Below, one piece after another: positions 54,627 through 64,000 of a stretch of DNA of 64,000 nt. Source of the stretch: Dryomyza anilis (Eukaryota; Arthropoda; Insecta; Diptera; Dryomyzidae); contig OX638133.1 in assembly GCA_951804985.1 (NCBI GenBank), positions 76,142,367-76,206,366 on the forward strand, written 5' to 3'. How positions within the stretch are numbered: the first letter of the stretch is position 1; every line of letters begins with the position of its first letter. Under the pieces are notes generated by a model. The model saw nothing but the letters and a program-made list of their open reading frames with translations, did not search any database and had not been told where the DNA came from. Position numbers and translations under genes: made by a program.

Positions 54627-55741
54627 CCTGTTCTCTGGACGTATAAATATTGTGCATTGTTTTGTGTGAGTTTTTGTTTGTCGGTCGGTTCGCAAGTGTG
54701 AACAAAGTTTTGGTTTTATTACTTTATGTTATTGTGATTACTTCTATCAAATAAATAAATTATTTTTGTATAGTTAAATGCTGGATTTCACAGTTGGAAA
54801 GCCACTGCACACGAACAAACACGGTGTGGAATTCCAGACATGCTGTGTAATTGTGCCCATGAAACCTATTATTGTTTTTAACACACTTCTTGAATGGCGC
54901 CAAAAATTAATCAAACAAATCAAAACATTTGTAAAACACTTTTAACGCATATCTGTCATCAATTAGTTATGTAATTTACTTGCATTAATTATAAATAGAA
55001 TTAATGTAAATCAGAAAAACATATTTTTTCGTTTGTATAATTAATTAGAATTTACAAATGCTGCTCTTCATTTGTCCGGTTTTTTTTTGCCATTTTAAAC
55101 AGTCTGTGCATTTTTCATTAACCAGAAATGGATTTTACCGAAACATCACGTTCTATAACATATTTTCTAATAAAAGCAATCAATTTTCAATTTTTTTTCT
55201 TTGCACAAATCTTTTCATTATTACATATTGCTGCAGAAGCTATTTTTAATTGCACTCAGCAACATTCTGACAAGCAATTATTTTGCCAATGCATTTTGTG
55301 AATATGAAAAAAAAATTAGAAGAAACATCAAAAATATAATAATAAACAAAAACAAAAATTATGTTTGCCGAAATACAAATGAGCATATTGCGGTTTAAAA
55401 GTGTCCTTTGGTGAATTAGTCGTGCTCTGTGTTCTTTTTATTAGAAAGTACGTCCTCAGTTCGCGTTTTGTGTAGTGTTTTTCAAACAAAAATTGAATCT
55501 TTAACATTCAACAACGTAGTATTTGCACAGATTTCCGAAAGACAACTGGGCATTTTTTTGGTGATTTGCGGCCTTCCTTAAAATTAATTTCAACTCCGTG
55601 TTAAATTATCTTTTTGTGTGGTGTTTTGTTAATTTTTAATGATATTTTAAAGAATTTCACCTGTACTATTTTTAAAAACGCGGAAATTATTTTTATATTG
55701 AAATAATAATATATCTAAAATATTTATAAAATACCAAATCA
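53791..55741. other. A+T-rich stretch, no gene seen
   Basis: The quasi-palindromes TATGTTTACAGAAAACATA (53,838) and ATGTTTGCTGTAAACAT (54,178) are found here. Frames of 63-65 codons near 55,058-55,398 overlap in different phases and are not convincing. A 54,780-54,900 patch is slightly richer in G+C. Confidence 0.4.
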
Positions 55742-56562
55742 TTATACCCTACACCTATGAGGTACAGGGTATATTAACTTTGTGCATATATTGTAACGCC
55801 CATTAGGAGGCGTGTCCGGTATGGAAAATTATATATATTCTTGATCAGCATCACTACCCGAGACCGTTTAGCCATGTCCGTCTGTCTGTCTGTCTGTCCG
55901 TCTTGCTGTCTTGCTGTCCGAATACAGAATAACTTGAGAAATACTGATCAGAATGCGATGAAATTTCGACTCAATATATTTTAGGCAAAAGTAGGAACTG
56001 AGTTTGAAAATGAGCCAAATCGGTCAACGGACACGCCCATACAAGTCACTTTTATATAACTATTTCGGAACTAATAACTCGAGGTATAGTTATAAAATTT
56101 AAAAAGTGTTGCTATAATTCACCGATAAATATGTGGTCCAAAAATGGGCGTAATCCGCCCACTTTTTTTTTCATCATTTTCCGGGTTTTCATAATGGAAA
56201 TTTGATCCGTAAATTATTAAAATCAAATCTATGAAATATTAGCCTTTCAAAATTTTAAATGTAGGCGTGGTCCGCCCAATTATATTTTTAATTTATTATT
56301 TTTAGTTGTTTATATTTTTATATAAATTTTTTTTATTTATGGGGATATAAGAAGTAAATTTCTGATATGTGAATAACATTCTGAGTGTGGGAAGGTTCAG
56401 CATAATTAAAAACTTTAAAATTAAGGTATGCAATTAAATATCCCACATTAGGATCCCCACCAAAGGTGTAGGGTATTCCATAGTCGGGCCCGACCGACTA
56501 TAAAAATCCGCCCCATGTGATCGAACTTACCCATGTGACCTAACTTTCCCAACTCGTTTTTT
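55742..56562 (+). mobile_element. DINE-1-like Helentron, subfamily A, complete
   Basis: The 5' TTATACCCTACACC and GGTACAGGGTATA, core TATATATTCTTGATCAGCAT, the expanded GTCT microsatellite, CCCGGGTTTTCAT-like block (here TTCCGGGTTTTCATAATGG), GGTGTAGGGTATTCC, stem GTCGGGCCCGACCGAC and CCCAACTCGTTTTTT are all present. Small deletions distinguish it from the copy at 24.2 kb (loss of CCTCCC after CACGCC and of the AAAAGTATTCA segment). It has the same orientation as the copies at 24.2 and 58.8 kb. Confidence 0.92.
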
Positions 56563-56954
56563 AAAATTTGGTGCAGAAATGTTAAGAAAGGATTGTAGTC
56601 TTGCAGTTTGTGAATCTTTTTTTTCAAAACAAATTTCATATGAATCAAAGTTTAACTTCCGTAAACTCGGGCATTTCAGTGTTTAAATTTAAACATGCCT
56701 AACCGATTTAAACATTTATATGTTGAGATGAGTTATCAACATACAAACATAAACATTGTTTTAACACTGTTTAGACATAAACAGTGTTTAAAGTTGAGAT
56801 GAGTTAACGGGCCTTACTTTGTTAAAATTTAAATGTTTCTATATAATTGATAGATTTTCTGTCAATTTTAGTGATATTTCTTCATTAGAAACTATTAAGT
56901 AAAAATTATTACCCACTGTGTTTTAATAAAAATAAATGAGTTTAAATTAAAACT
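56563..56954. other. A+T-rich spacer, no gene seen
   Basis: TAAACATTTATATGTTGAGA and AAACAGTGTTTAAAGTTGAG with ATGAGTTA occur twice near 56,710 and 56,790, a weak local duplication. Nothing else was recognised. Confidence 0.4.
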
Positions 56955-57644
56955 GATTTTGCACTAGATTTTATTTTAATTACAGTTGATTTTGTATCAA
57001 TTACAATTGATTTTCTTTTAATTCGAATTTATTCTTATTCAAATGGTTTTGTTTCTATAACAATTGATTTTGTCTAAATTGCAATAAATTTTGTTTAAAT
57101 TACAATTGATTTTGTTAATATCACAATAGATTTTTTTTTGTTTCATTTTAGTTTTGTATCATTTTATCTATTTATATAAAACTTTTGGTCCGTCTGTCGA
57201 TTTGTCTGTCTGTCTGTTGGTTCCAACATCACTTCGCAACCGCTCAACCGATTTAACAGAAATTTTGCACCAGTATACTATGGAGTCCGGAGGTTGTCAT
57301 AGGCTATATAAGGACGTGATTTTACAAAGGGACGTGGCACCTCCCATACAACCTAAACTTTCAAAACGACATAACTCAGCACATACACAAGCTAAAAAGA
57401 TGAAACAAAAAACTGAAAACTAAAAAAATATACAAAAGCAAAAATACAAAAACAAAAGCAGAAACAAACACAAAAACAAAAGCATAATACTAAAGCAATA
57501 ACACAAAAACAACAGATGGATAAAAAAGCAAATACAAAATAACAAAAAATTAAAGGAGAACCACAACACAAAAGCAAAAACACAAAATCAAAAACAAAAT
57601 CAAAAACAAAAATAAAAATAAAAATATAAAAAATTAACAAAAAA

Positions 57645-58318
57645 ACAGATGGGAAGGTTAGATCACATGGGAAATATTAAATTAGGTATTATTATGACAG
57701 ATAGGATTATCAAAATTATAGTCGGTCTAAGGCGACTATACATACCCTACACATATGTGTGGTTACCATTTAAAGTGGTATATAGGTCACCAGAGTATAC
57801 GAATCCTTAAAATAACTACAAACGTTCAATCGCTGAAGAATTTCCGTTCATTTAATATCCATATTTACAAATGAGTTTGTGTACCGAATTGCGAACCAAA
57901 AGTCCTTAGGCCGGAAAACATTTTTTTCATGTATTCGAGCATGATGTCAATATATATTTTACCAAAAAAGTTTACCTAAGCACGTATACAGTAAAATTGA
58001 TTTGTAGATGTAAATTTTATATGAGGTATTTGAACATAAGTGGTCGGTTCTCAGGTCACAAAAGACCGATCATGCCAATTTTCTTGTTCAGACAGCTTAG
58101 ATATATAAGTAATCTGAAGTTTCATTGCTCTAGCTCTTCTACTTTTTCTGTAATCGTGATTTCAACAGACAGACGGACAGACGGACATCGCTAAATCGAC
58201 TCAGGATGTCATGCTGATCAAGAATATATATACGTTTCCATACCGGAGATGCTTACTTCTGCGTGTTACAAACGTCGTACCGAACTGAATATACCCTTTC
58301 ACTCTTAATGTAGGTATA
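57645..58318 (-). mobile_element. DINE-1-like Helentron, subfamily B, near complete
   Basis: On the minus strand it starts TTATACCTACATTAAGAGTG with AAAGGGTATATTCAG, then TTGTAACACGCAGAAG-type sequence, TATATATTCTTGATCAGCAT, GAGTCGATTTAGCGATGTCC and the GTCTGTC microsatellite. It ends with GGTGACCTATATACCACTTT, the stem around TAGTCGCCTTAGACCGACTA and TTCCCATGTGATCTAACCTT. It is the longest subfamily B copy here. The A-rich Helitron sequence continues on both sides, so it inserted into that element. Confidence 0.9.
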
Positions 58319-58832
58319 ACAAAAGCATAAATACAAAATAAAAACACGAAAACAAAAGCAAAAACTCAAAAACTGAAATTAAGATAATTGCAAGAACACA
58401 CAAAAAAAAAACAAACGCTAAAACATATATATAGTAAAAACACAAAAAGAAAATCAAAAACACAAAATCAAAAACAAAAGATGAAGAAATAGTAAAAATT
58501 ACAGAAACAAAAAAAAAAAAACAAAAACAAAAAAAAATGCAAAAAAACTCAAAATCACAAAAATACAAAAACAAAAGAAAAAATATAAAAACTTAAAAAA
58601 TAATGCAAATGTATAAACTAAAAAACAAAATTAAAAAAAAATAACAACAAAACATGAAAATTAAAACCAAGACCAAAAAAAAAAAACAAAATAAAGAGTA
58701 ATGAAGAGCAAAAACACTAACAACAAAATATGTAACAAAAGTAAAAATACGATGACAAAATATAAAAATTATGTTTCATATCGATTAAGAACAGCGTACA
58801 ATATATTTTTTTTTTATAATTCACATCACATT

Positions 58833-59778
58833 TTTATACCCTACACCTATGAGGTACAGGGTATATTTACTTTGTGCATATATTGTAACGCCCCTTAGGA
58901 GGCGTGTCCGGTATGGAAAAGTATATATATTCATGATCAGCATCACTACCCGAGTCCGTTTAGCCATGTCCGTCTGTCTGTCTGTCTGTCCGTCTTGCTG
59001 TCTTGCTGTCCGAATACAGAATAACTTGAGAAATACTGATCAGAATGCGATGAAATTTCGTCTCAATATATTTTAGCCAAAAGTAGGAACTGAGTTGAGT
59101 CAACGGACACGCCCACCTCCCATACATGTCACTTTTGTATAACTCTTTCGGAACGAATAACTCGAAAAGTATTCAAGGTATAGTTATAAAATTTAAAAGG
59201 TGTTGCTGTCTTGCTGTCCGAATACAGAATAACTTGAGAAATACTGATCAGAATGCGATGAAATTTCGTCTCAATATATTTTAGCCAAAAGTAGGAACTG
59301 AGTTGAGTCAACGGACACGCCCACCTCCCATACATGTCACTTTTGTATAACTCTTTCGGAACGAATAACTCGAAAAGTATTCAAGGTATAGTTATAAAAT
59401 TTAAAAGGTGTTGTTAGAATTCACCTAAAAGTATGTGGTCCAAAAATGGGCGTGATCCGCCCACTTTATTTTTATTATTTCCCGGGTTTTCATAGTGGAA
59501 ATTTGATCCGTAAATTAATTAAATCAAATTTATGAAATATTAGCCTTTCAAAATTTTAAATATAGGCGTGGTCCGCCCAATTATATATTTCGAATTTTTT
59601 TTTAGTTTTTTATACTTTATATAAATTTTTTAATTTATGGGGATATAAGACCTAAATTTCTGATATATGAATAATATTCTGAGGGTTAATTTCCCTACCA
59701 AAGGTGTAGGGTATTCCATAGTCGGGCCCGACCGACTATAAAAATCCGCCCCATGTGACCTAACTTTCCCAACTCGTT
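58833..59778 (+). mobile_element. DINE-1-like Helentron, subfamily A, enlarged
   Basis: All subfamily A landmarks are present, from TTTTATACCCTACACC to the GTCGGGCCCGACCGAC stem and CCCAACTCGTTG. It is longer than the others because of a 208-bp internal tandem duplication. The block normally reading GAGTTTGAAAATGAGCCAAA next to TCGGTCAACGG is shortened to GAGTTGAGTCAACGG in both units, so that deletion came before the duplication. It sits in the 3' part of the Helitron beginning at 57,167. Confidence 0.93.
58995..59410 (+). repeat. Perfect 208-bp tandem duplication in a DINE-1 element
   Basis: Units 58,995-59,202 and 59,203-59,410 both begin TTGCTGTCTTGCTGTCCG and end TTTAAAAGGTG, and I found no difference between them by eye. 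The first junction replaces GTGTTGTTAGAATT by GTGTTGCTGTCTTG, so the shared GTTG or TTG could have provided microhomology. This is either a very recent event or an assembly artefact. Confidence 0.95.
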
Positions 59779-60150
59779 GTTATTACACTTTTCATTTCTT
59801 CAATATATAGTAGAAAAAGAAAAACTATGCTTACAAAATTGTTAAAAAAAAGAAAACCACCGTTGCGCAGCCCGGGTACCAAATACTAATAATATGGTTT
59901 TATTTATAATAATAAATGGTTTTATTTCTATTTTGTCTCAATTACATTTAACTTTTAGTTATTACAAATGATTCTGTGAAGATTACAATTATGTAATTGG
60001 GTTTGTTTCACGAGCAGTTGTTTTGCATTAATTACAATTATTTCACTTTTAATATTAATTCAAAATAAATACTTTGAACCAAATACAATATTTTGTCTCA
60101 ACCATATGTGATTTTGCATCAATAACAATTGATTTGTGGCAAATTATTAT

Positions 60151-62324
60151 ATTTTAATAAAAAAATTGTTTATTTTCAATTACAAACGGAAGTACAGCGA
60201 TTTGGATTAAAACTACAATTTTATATACTAAATATTTATTCGTTTGTAATTTTGCAACAAACTAACTGTTATAATTAAAACTATTCATAGTTTTAATTGT
60301 ATATTGTATATCACAAAAATTGTATACAATACCAATAACAATACTGTACATTTTCTTTGCTTTTCTTAAATTAGTCACACCCTTTTGTATGACTGACATT
60401 TATTATTCTTTTTAATCATTAATTTCCGTTCATTATATTATAAAAGAGCTCCTTTTTTTGCATTGTGTCTCTTTTTGCTCGTGGCTTCTGTATTCGATTT
60501 ATATATATGTACTACATACTATATATATTTACTTCAACGTTCGCTACTTTATCGCATAATGATATATTTTCATTGGCGAGCATGTTGAAAGGGTTAATCA
60601 TAAAATTAAGTTTTAAAATACGTAAAAAAAGCAAAATGTATAATGAATGAAAAGCAGCTGTAAATGTTTAAAAAGTAAAAATACAAAAAATAAATGAAAA
60701 TCGAATGCTTTATCAACAATTTAAACCGGATGTATTGGTTCACAGCAAATGATTTTCAGTTCTTTTTATCTATTTTTGTGTACATCAACTATATGGAATA
60801 ATTAAAGAACACGCAATTGAGGTTATAATATTTTTTATTAATAATAAATGAAAGAAAGAATGAAATAAAGATGAACAATTTTAATATATTGTAATTTATT
60901 TTATGGTTATAATAAAATATTAATGTATGGAACAATATATAACAAAAATATATTTGCAACAAATATAAAATAAAGGATGGTGTACACATTTTGATATACA
61001 ATTTAAGTATTAAGTATTTCTTAATGACACATTTTATTTAATTAAAACTGAAACATGAATCTTGATTTAATATGCTGCGAAATTTATGTTCAGATCAAAC
61101 ATATTATTATTATATGTTTTCAGATTGTAGTGCATTTTATAAACCATAAATTTATTATGAAATTATAACAAGGATATACTTGCATTTATAAAACTACGAT
61201 ATGATTGTGAGAAACAAATTATTATTCTATATAATTGTAATATGTTTATTGTAAACATAATTGTATATGTGTTAAATATAATGTGATTTATAATATACTT
61301 TAAAATTGTGTTAAACTTATAAAATTTTCAAAATATTTTTAGTTATAAAATTTTGAAATTTTATTAAACATGTTTGTTGAAAACATAATTGTATTTGTTT
61401 TAAATATAACTTTATATTTAAATTTTATATTCAAAGTTATTTTTATTTAAATTTGTTTAAAACACTATAAACTATAACAACGCGTCATCAAATTTTAAAT
61501 TAGTTTAACAAAAACCCTTTTCTAAACTGGGCACATAAAACATAATAATACGCCTCATCAAATAACTTTTATGAAAATATGAAGTGGGTTGGCGGCACTC
61601 TAATGTCAATATGAACATGTCACAATATTGGAGCAAAATCCAAATAAATGTCAAATAATAAATTGACAATAAATGGCAGCGTCACACATACACCCTACTA
61701 TCATCAATAAAAGTCCGCTATTTGTCTTCACCTACTTGAATTATTACTCAAATAAAGCTCTAAATAACAACAGTTATAATTTCAAAAATAGCAGCTGCAA
61801 TAACGGCATCAGCATCATGTATGCATATAATTATAAACCACACATTAAATGACATTTCAATCAAGCTACCATTTTCCATCTACTCCCCAAATATAATATT
61901 TTTTTTTTGCCCTGCTCAAATGACAGTTTCATTGTCATTTTTATAATGTTTACTTAACTGCACACGTTGTCTTAATTGTTAGAAGAATTATTATGCATGT
62001 AAAATAAAAGAGAAAGGCAGACAGACATCTCAGCATCATCATCGAAGACAAGATATGTAAAATATAATTTTATTCCATAGGTTTTTTGTTATACTGCTTG
62101 TTATAATAATTTAGGGTACCATAATGACTTCAATTATAAAATAAAACTCTTTCCTCAGGCAGAATTTATTTTAATGCAAGTGACAAAATATTTTAACTGC
62201 TGCATATTATTCCTTTTCTGGAATATTCTAGGCATATTTCCGGAAAATACTTATAAGAAATATTATAGTGGAAGACGAATTGGTTAAATAGAAACACACT
62301 TATAAAATAAATTTTATTGGAAGC
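60151..62324. other. A+T-rich sequence, one candidate regulatory patch
   Basis: Most is featureless. ATGTTTATTGTAAACAT (61,243) and CATGTTTGTTGAAAACATA (61,368) belong to the recurring quasi-palindrome noted across the window. The patch 61,550-61,850 is less A+T-rich, repeats no known element and has TTGGCGGCACTC and GGCAGCGTCACACATACACC. It could be a host regulatory segment. No gene is supported. Confidence 0.4.
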
Positions 62325-62637
62325 ATATGGCATCCACGGTAGCTCACTGGTTAGTGCGTTGGACTGCGAGCCGAAAGGTCCCCGGTTCAAGACTGGACTG
62401 GGGCTAACAACATCTTTTCATAGAAACATTTTCTATACCGCGCTACCACTCGTCAGTAAATGGCAAACCTACGAGAGTAAAACCATTGCCTATGAAAAAT
62501 CTCTCACCCGCCGTTCGGATTCGGCAATAAACCACTTTGAGTACAAATATAACACGCACAGCTCTAAATGGTGAGAGAGCTCGGCCGAAGTTCTATACAG
62601 GACTGTAGCTCCAAACTATTATTATATATGGAATCCA
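62325..62637 (+). mobile_element. Complete tRNA-derived SINE
   Basis: The element (about 62,337-62,625) is flanked by ATATGGCATCCA and ATATGGAATCCA (62,325-62,336 and 62,626-62,637), a 12-bp duplication with one mismatch. The A box is TAGCTCACTGG with one change and GGTTCAAGAC stands for the B box. The body keeps CGCGCTACCACTCG and TCACCCGCCGTTCGGATTC but lacks CTGTAGGTCC. The tail is very short (ATTATTA). An 85-codon frame across it (62,317-62,574) is a by-product. Confidence 0.95.
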
Positions 62638-64000
62638 CCAGAGCAAATTTTTGACAGGGTCAGGTATGGCAAAGACGGAATTTTTATCTAAAACTGTATA
62701 TTTACTCGCCGTTTCCAAAATATGCTGTGAATCTGTCATACACTGCCCAAATATTCCTTTTTATCTGTGTGTTTGCCGAAAAAATGAGCGAAATATTTCT
62801 GAAAAATCCCGGACAGTTTGTCTCGGGAGATTATCAAATTGTATGCAATTTTAATCCCGGCGGTCAGAAAACTGACTGTTTTTTTTATACAAAATCCACT
62901 TTTCAAAAAATCTTTCGAAAATTTGATTTAGCCTTGAGCTTGCCAAATATTTAGTCTTGGTATAGACCATTTTCGATACAATGTTTCTGGATTTTCATGA
63001 ATATTTCCGGAAAACAGATGGATTAATGAATGATTTTGGGTAGTGTATTGCAACTGTCCAATTATGTGTAATTTAATAGGAAGATTCCTAGCATATTTTG
63101 GCATCGGGCAAAAATAGAAAACACGTGATACAAACTCAGCCTTAATCTGATTAAAATAATCAGAACAAAAGTCTCTAAACCGCAACAACAGCCTTAATCT
63201 AAAAGAAATATGCTCGTAAAATAATTGCATTAAATATTTCATATAATAAAAATCATAGTAAATTTCTTCACATTTTACAAGATATCAAGTTTAAAATAAA
63301 CTATTGCAAAGGAAATTTTAAGTGTTTTTTGAAATATTGGATTATATAGTTGTAGCAAATAGTATTTGTTTAAAATACATCGCAGAAATATATAATAATT
63401 GTGTGGCACGCTATTATTTTGAGCTTATTGAAAGCGAAAATTGTTTAGATCGAGGTAGTTCTGATATTATTGAAAAACATTTGAGAATTGAAGTTATACT
63501 TAATAAAGTATGAACATCTTGTTTGCCTCTACAAATGTTCAACATTTTTAAATGCATGTTTGTGTGAATTATATTTATTTACGTTCAGCATAATAATGAT
63601 ATTAGAAACTGTAATTGGTTATAGCATCATTTCCAAGGTTTTTTTTTCTATTTTACAAAAGTAATTTAATATCGTTTAAAATATATGCCATTGAGGTACT
63701 GATCATGACATATATGTAATTATTATATTTTGATTAAGACAATCGAAATAAGATCACATCAAACAAATGCATGATTATCGGCTAGTCATAAACATATATA
63801 TAATATTATATAAAAAAACCACATAACTCTTAAAAAACTGGTCATGAGTTTTTTCAGATAATTATAAAAAGCAACAAATGTTTCTGTCAAATATTTGCAT
63901 AATTGGTAACCTAAATTATTCAATTCAATAACTTCAATAATTTTTTTAATATATCATTTTCACATATTAAATTGATATCACACAATGTCCTAAAATACTT
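62638..64000. other. Unique sequence to the window end, no gene called
   Basis: From 62,640 to 63,200 the base composition is a little less A+T-rich. Overlapping frames of 67 and 75 codons on the plus strand (62,651-62,854; 62,727-62,954) and 104 codons on the minus strand (62,928-63,242) are present. The 75-codon frame includes NPGGQKTDCFFYTKSTF, which looks less like chance than most, but I recognise no family. No repeats that recur in the window were seen. Confidence 0.35.

Larger units (their letters stand above)
57167..59889 (+). mobile_element. Complete Helitron with two nested DINE-1 elements
   Basis: It begins A|TCTATTTATATAAAAC with GTCTGTCGATTTGTCTGTC and GCTCAACCGATTTAACAG, then GAGTCCGGAGGTTGTCATAG, GGGACGTGGCACCTCCCATA and CGACATAACTCAGCACATAC. 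It ends with GTTGCGCAGCCCGGGTACC, then AAATA and CTAA|T at 59,886-59,890. TC at the 5' end, CTRR at the 3' end and an A|T target fit canonical Helitrons. The interior is A-rich (ACAAAAGCAAAAAC words) and is broken by DINE-1-like insertions at 57,645-58,318 and 58,833-59,778. Without them it would be about 1.1 kb. No replicase is encoded, so it is non-autonomous. Confidence 0.85.
56955..60150. repeat. Degenerate ~25-30 bp minisatellite, interrupted
   Basis: From 56,955 to 57,160 the words ATTACAATTGATTTTGT, TTTAAATTACAA and TTGATTTTGT recur every ~25-30 bp. The same words resume from about 59,930 to 60,150 (TTTTGTCTCAATTACATTTA, GATTTTGCATCAATAACAAT). The 2.7 kb between them is a Helitron with nested insertions. 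The interrupted array shows that this minisatellite predates the Helitron. Confidence 0.65.

Noticed and set aside
62727..62954. 75-codon plus-strand frame as a real exon
   Set aside because: Its composition is somewhat protein-like, but there is no clean splice-site pair, no recognised family and a competing 67-codon frame in another phase.

Overview
This 64-kb window looks like non-coding, repeat-rich nuclear DNA from a higher fly (Diptera: Brachycera; probably a calyptrate fly, which is inference). The base composition is strongly A+T-rich. The best taxonomic marker is a set of INE-1/DINE-1-type Helentrons: a 5' end with a short subterminal inverted repeat reading TATACCCTACACC, a core with GATCAGCAT followed by a (GTCT/GTCC)n microsatellite, and a 3' stem-loop. 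This is the architecture of the Drosophila INE-1/DINE-1 family. I found no intact protein-coding gene, rRNA gene, functional tRNA gene, LTR element or CRISPR array. Open frames of 60-128 codons are scattered on both strands without domain logic and read as chance products of A+T-rich DNA or of repeats with a period divisible by three. The window is therefore intergenic, or part of a very long intron.

Mobile elements provide most of the readable structure. (1) A tRNA-derived SINE with recognisable A and B boxes, a 3' stem-loop and an (ATT)n tail is present in seven near-complete or recent copies (1.1, 4.1, 22.8, 44.6, 49.3, 51.4 and 62.3 kb), one truncated copy (41.0 kb) and three decayed relics (0.3, 6.8/8.4 and 14.0 kb). 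Several copies have 7-12 bp target duplications. (2) DINE-1-like elements fall into two subfamilies, here called A (24.2, 31.6, 55.7 and 58.8 kb; fragment at 8.9 kb) and B (35.6 and 57.6 kb; fragments at 25.2, 37.4 and 53.5 kb). (3) Canonical Helitrons (5' TC, 3' CTRR, A|T target) occur at 15.6, 19.3, 30.3 and 57.2-59.9 kb, with 3' ends at 1.06 and 3.75 kb. Two of them carry a paired set of 15-bp minisatellites. (4) Terminal-inverted-repeat elements include a 1.5-kb TA-flanked element inside an old SINE (6.9-8.4 kb), a TTAA-flanked piggyBac-like element (20.2 kb), a hAT-like MITE (21.0 kb), a 1-kb element with a 9-bp target duplication and internal tandem repeats (34.3 kb), a TA-flanked MITE (37.0 kb) and a probable TIR element holding a decayed gene-like block (38.8-40.0 kb).

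Tandem repeats are the second theme: a 1.7-kb array of an 11-bp unit (46.3-48.0 kb), a CpG-containing relic array of about 370 bp (40.5-41.9 kb), a 116-bp array split by a SINE (49.1-49.9 kb), 250-340 bp units at 9.9-11.0 kb, and degenerate short-period repeats elsewhere. Nesting gives relative ages: Helitron 57,167-59,889 entered an old A+T minisatellite and was then hit by two DINE-1 elements, one of which later gained a perfect 208-bp internal duplication.

The few stretches that are richer in G+C and unlike the repeats (about 5.6-6.2, 17.3-17.7, 38.2-38.4, 48.2-48.7 and 61.5-61.8 kb) are the best places to look for host exons, promoters or enhancers. The 17.3-17.7 kb stretch is the most promoter-like.
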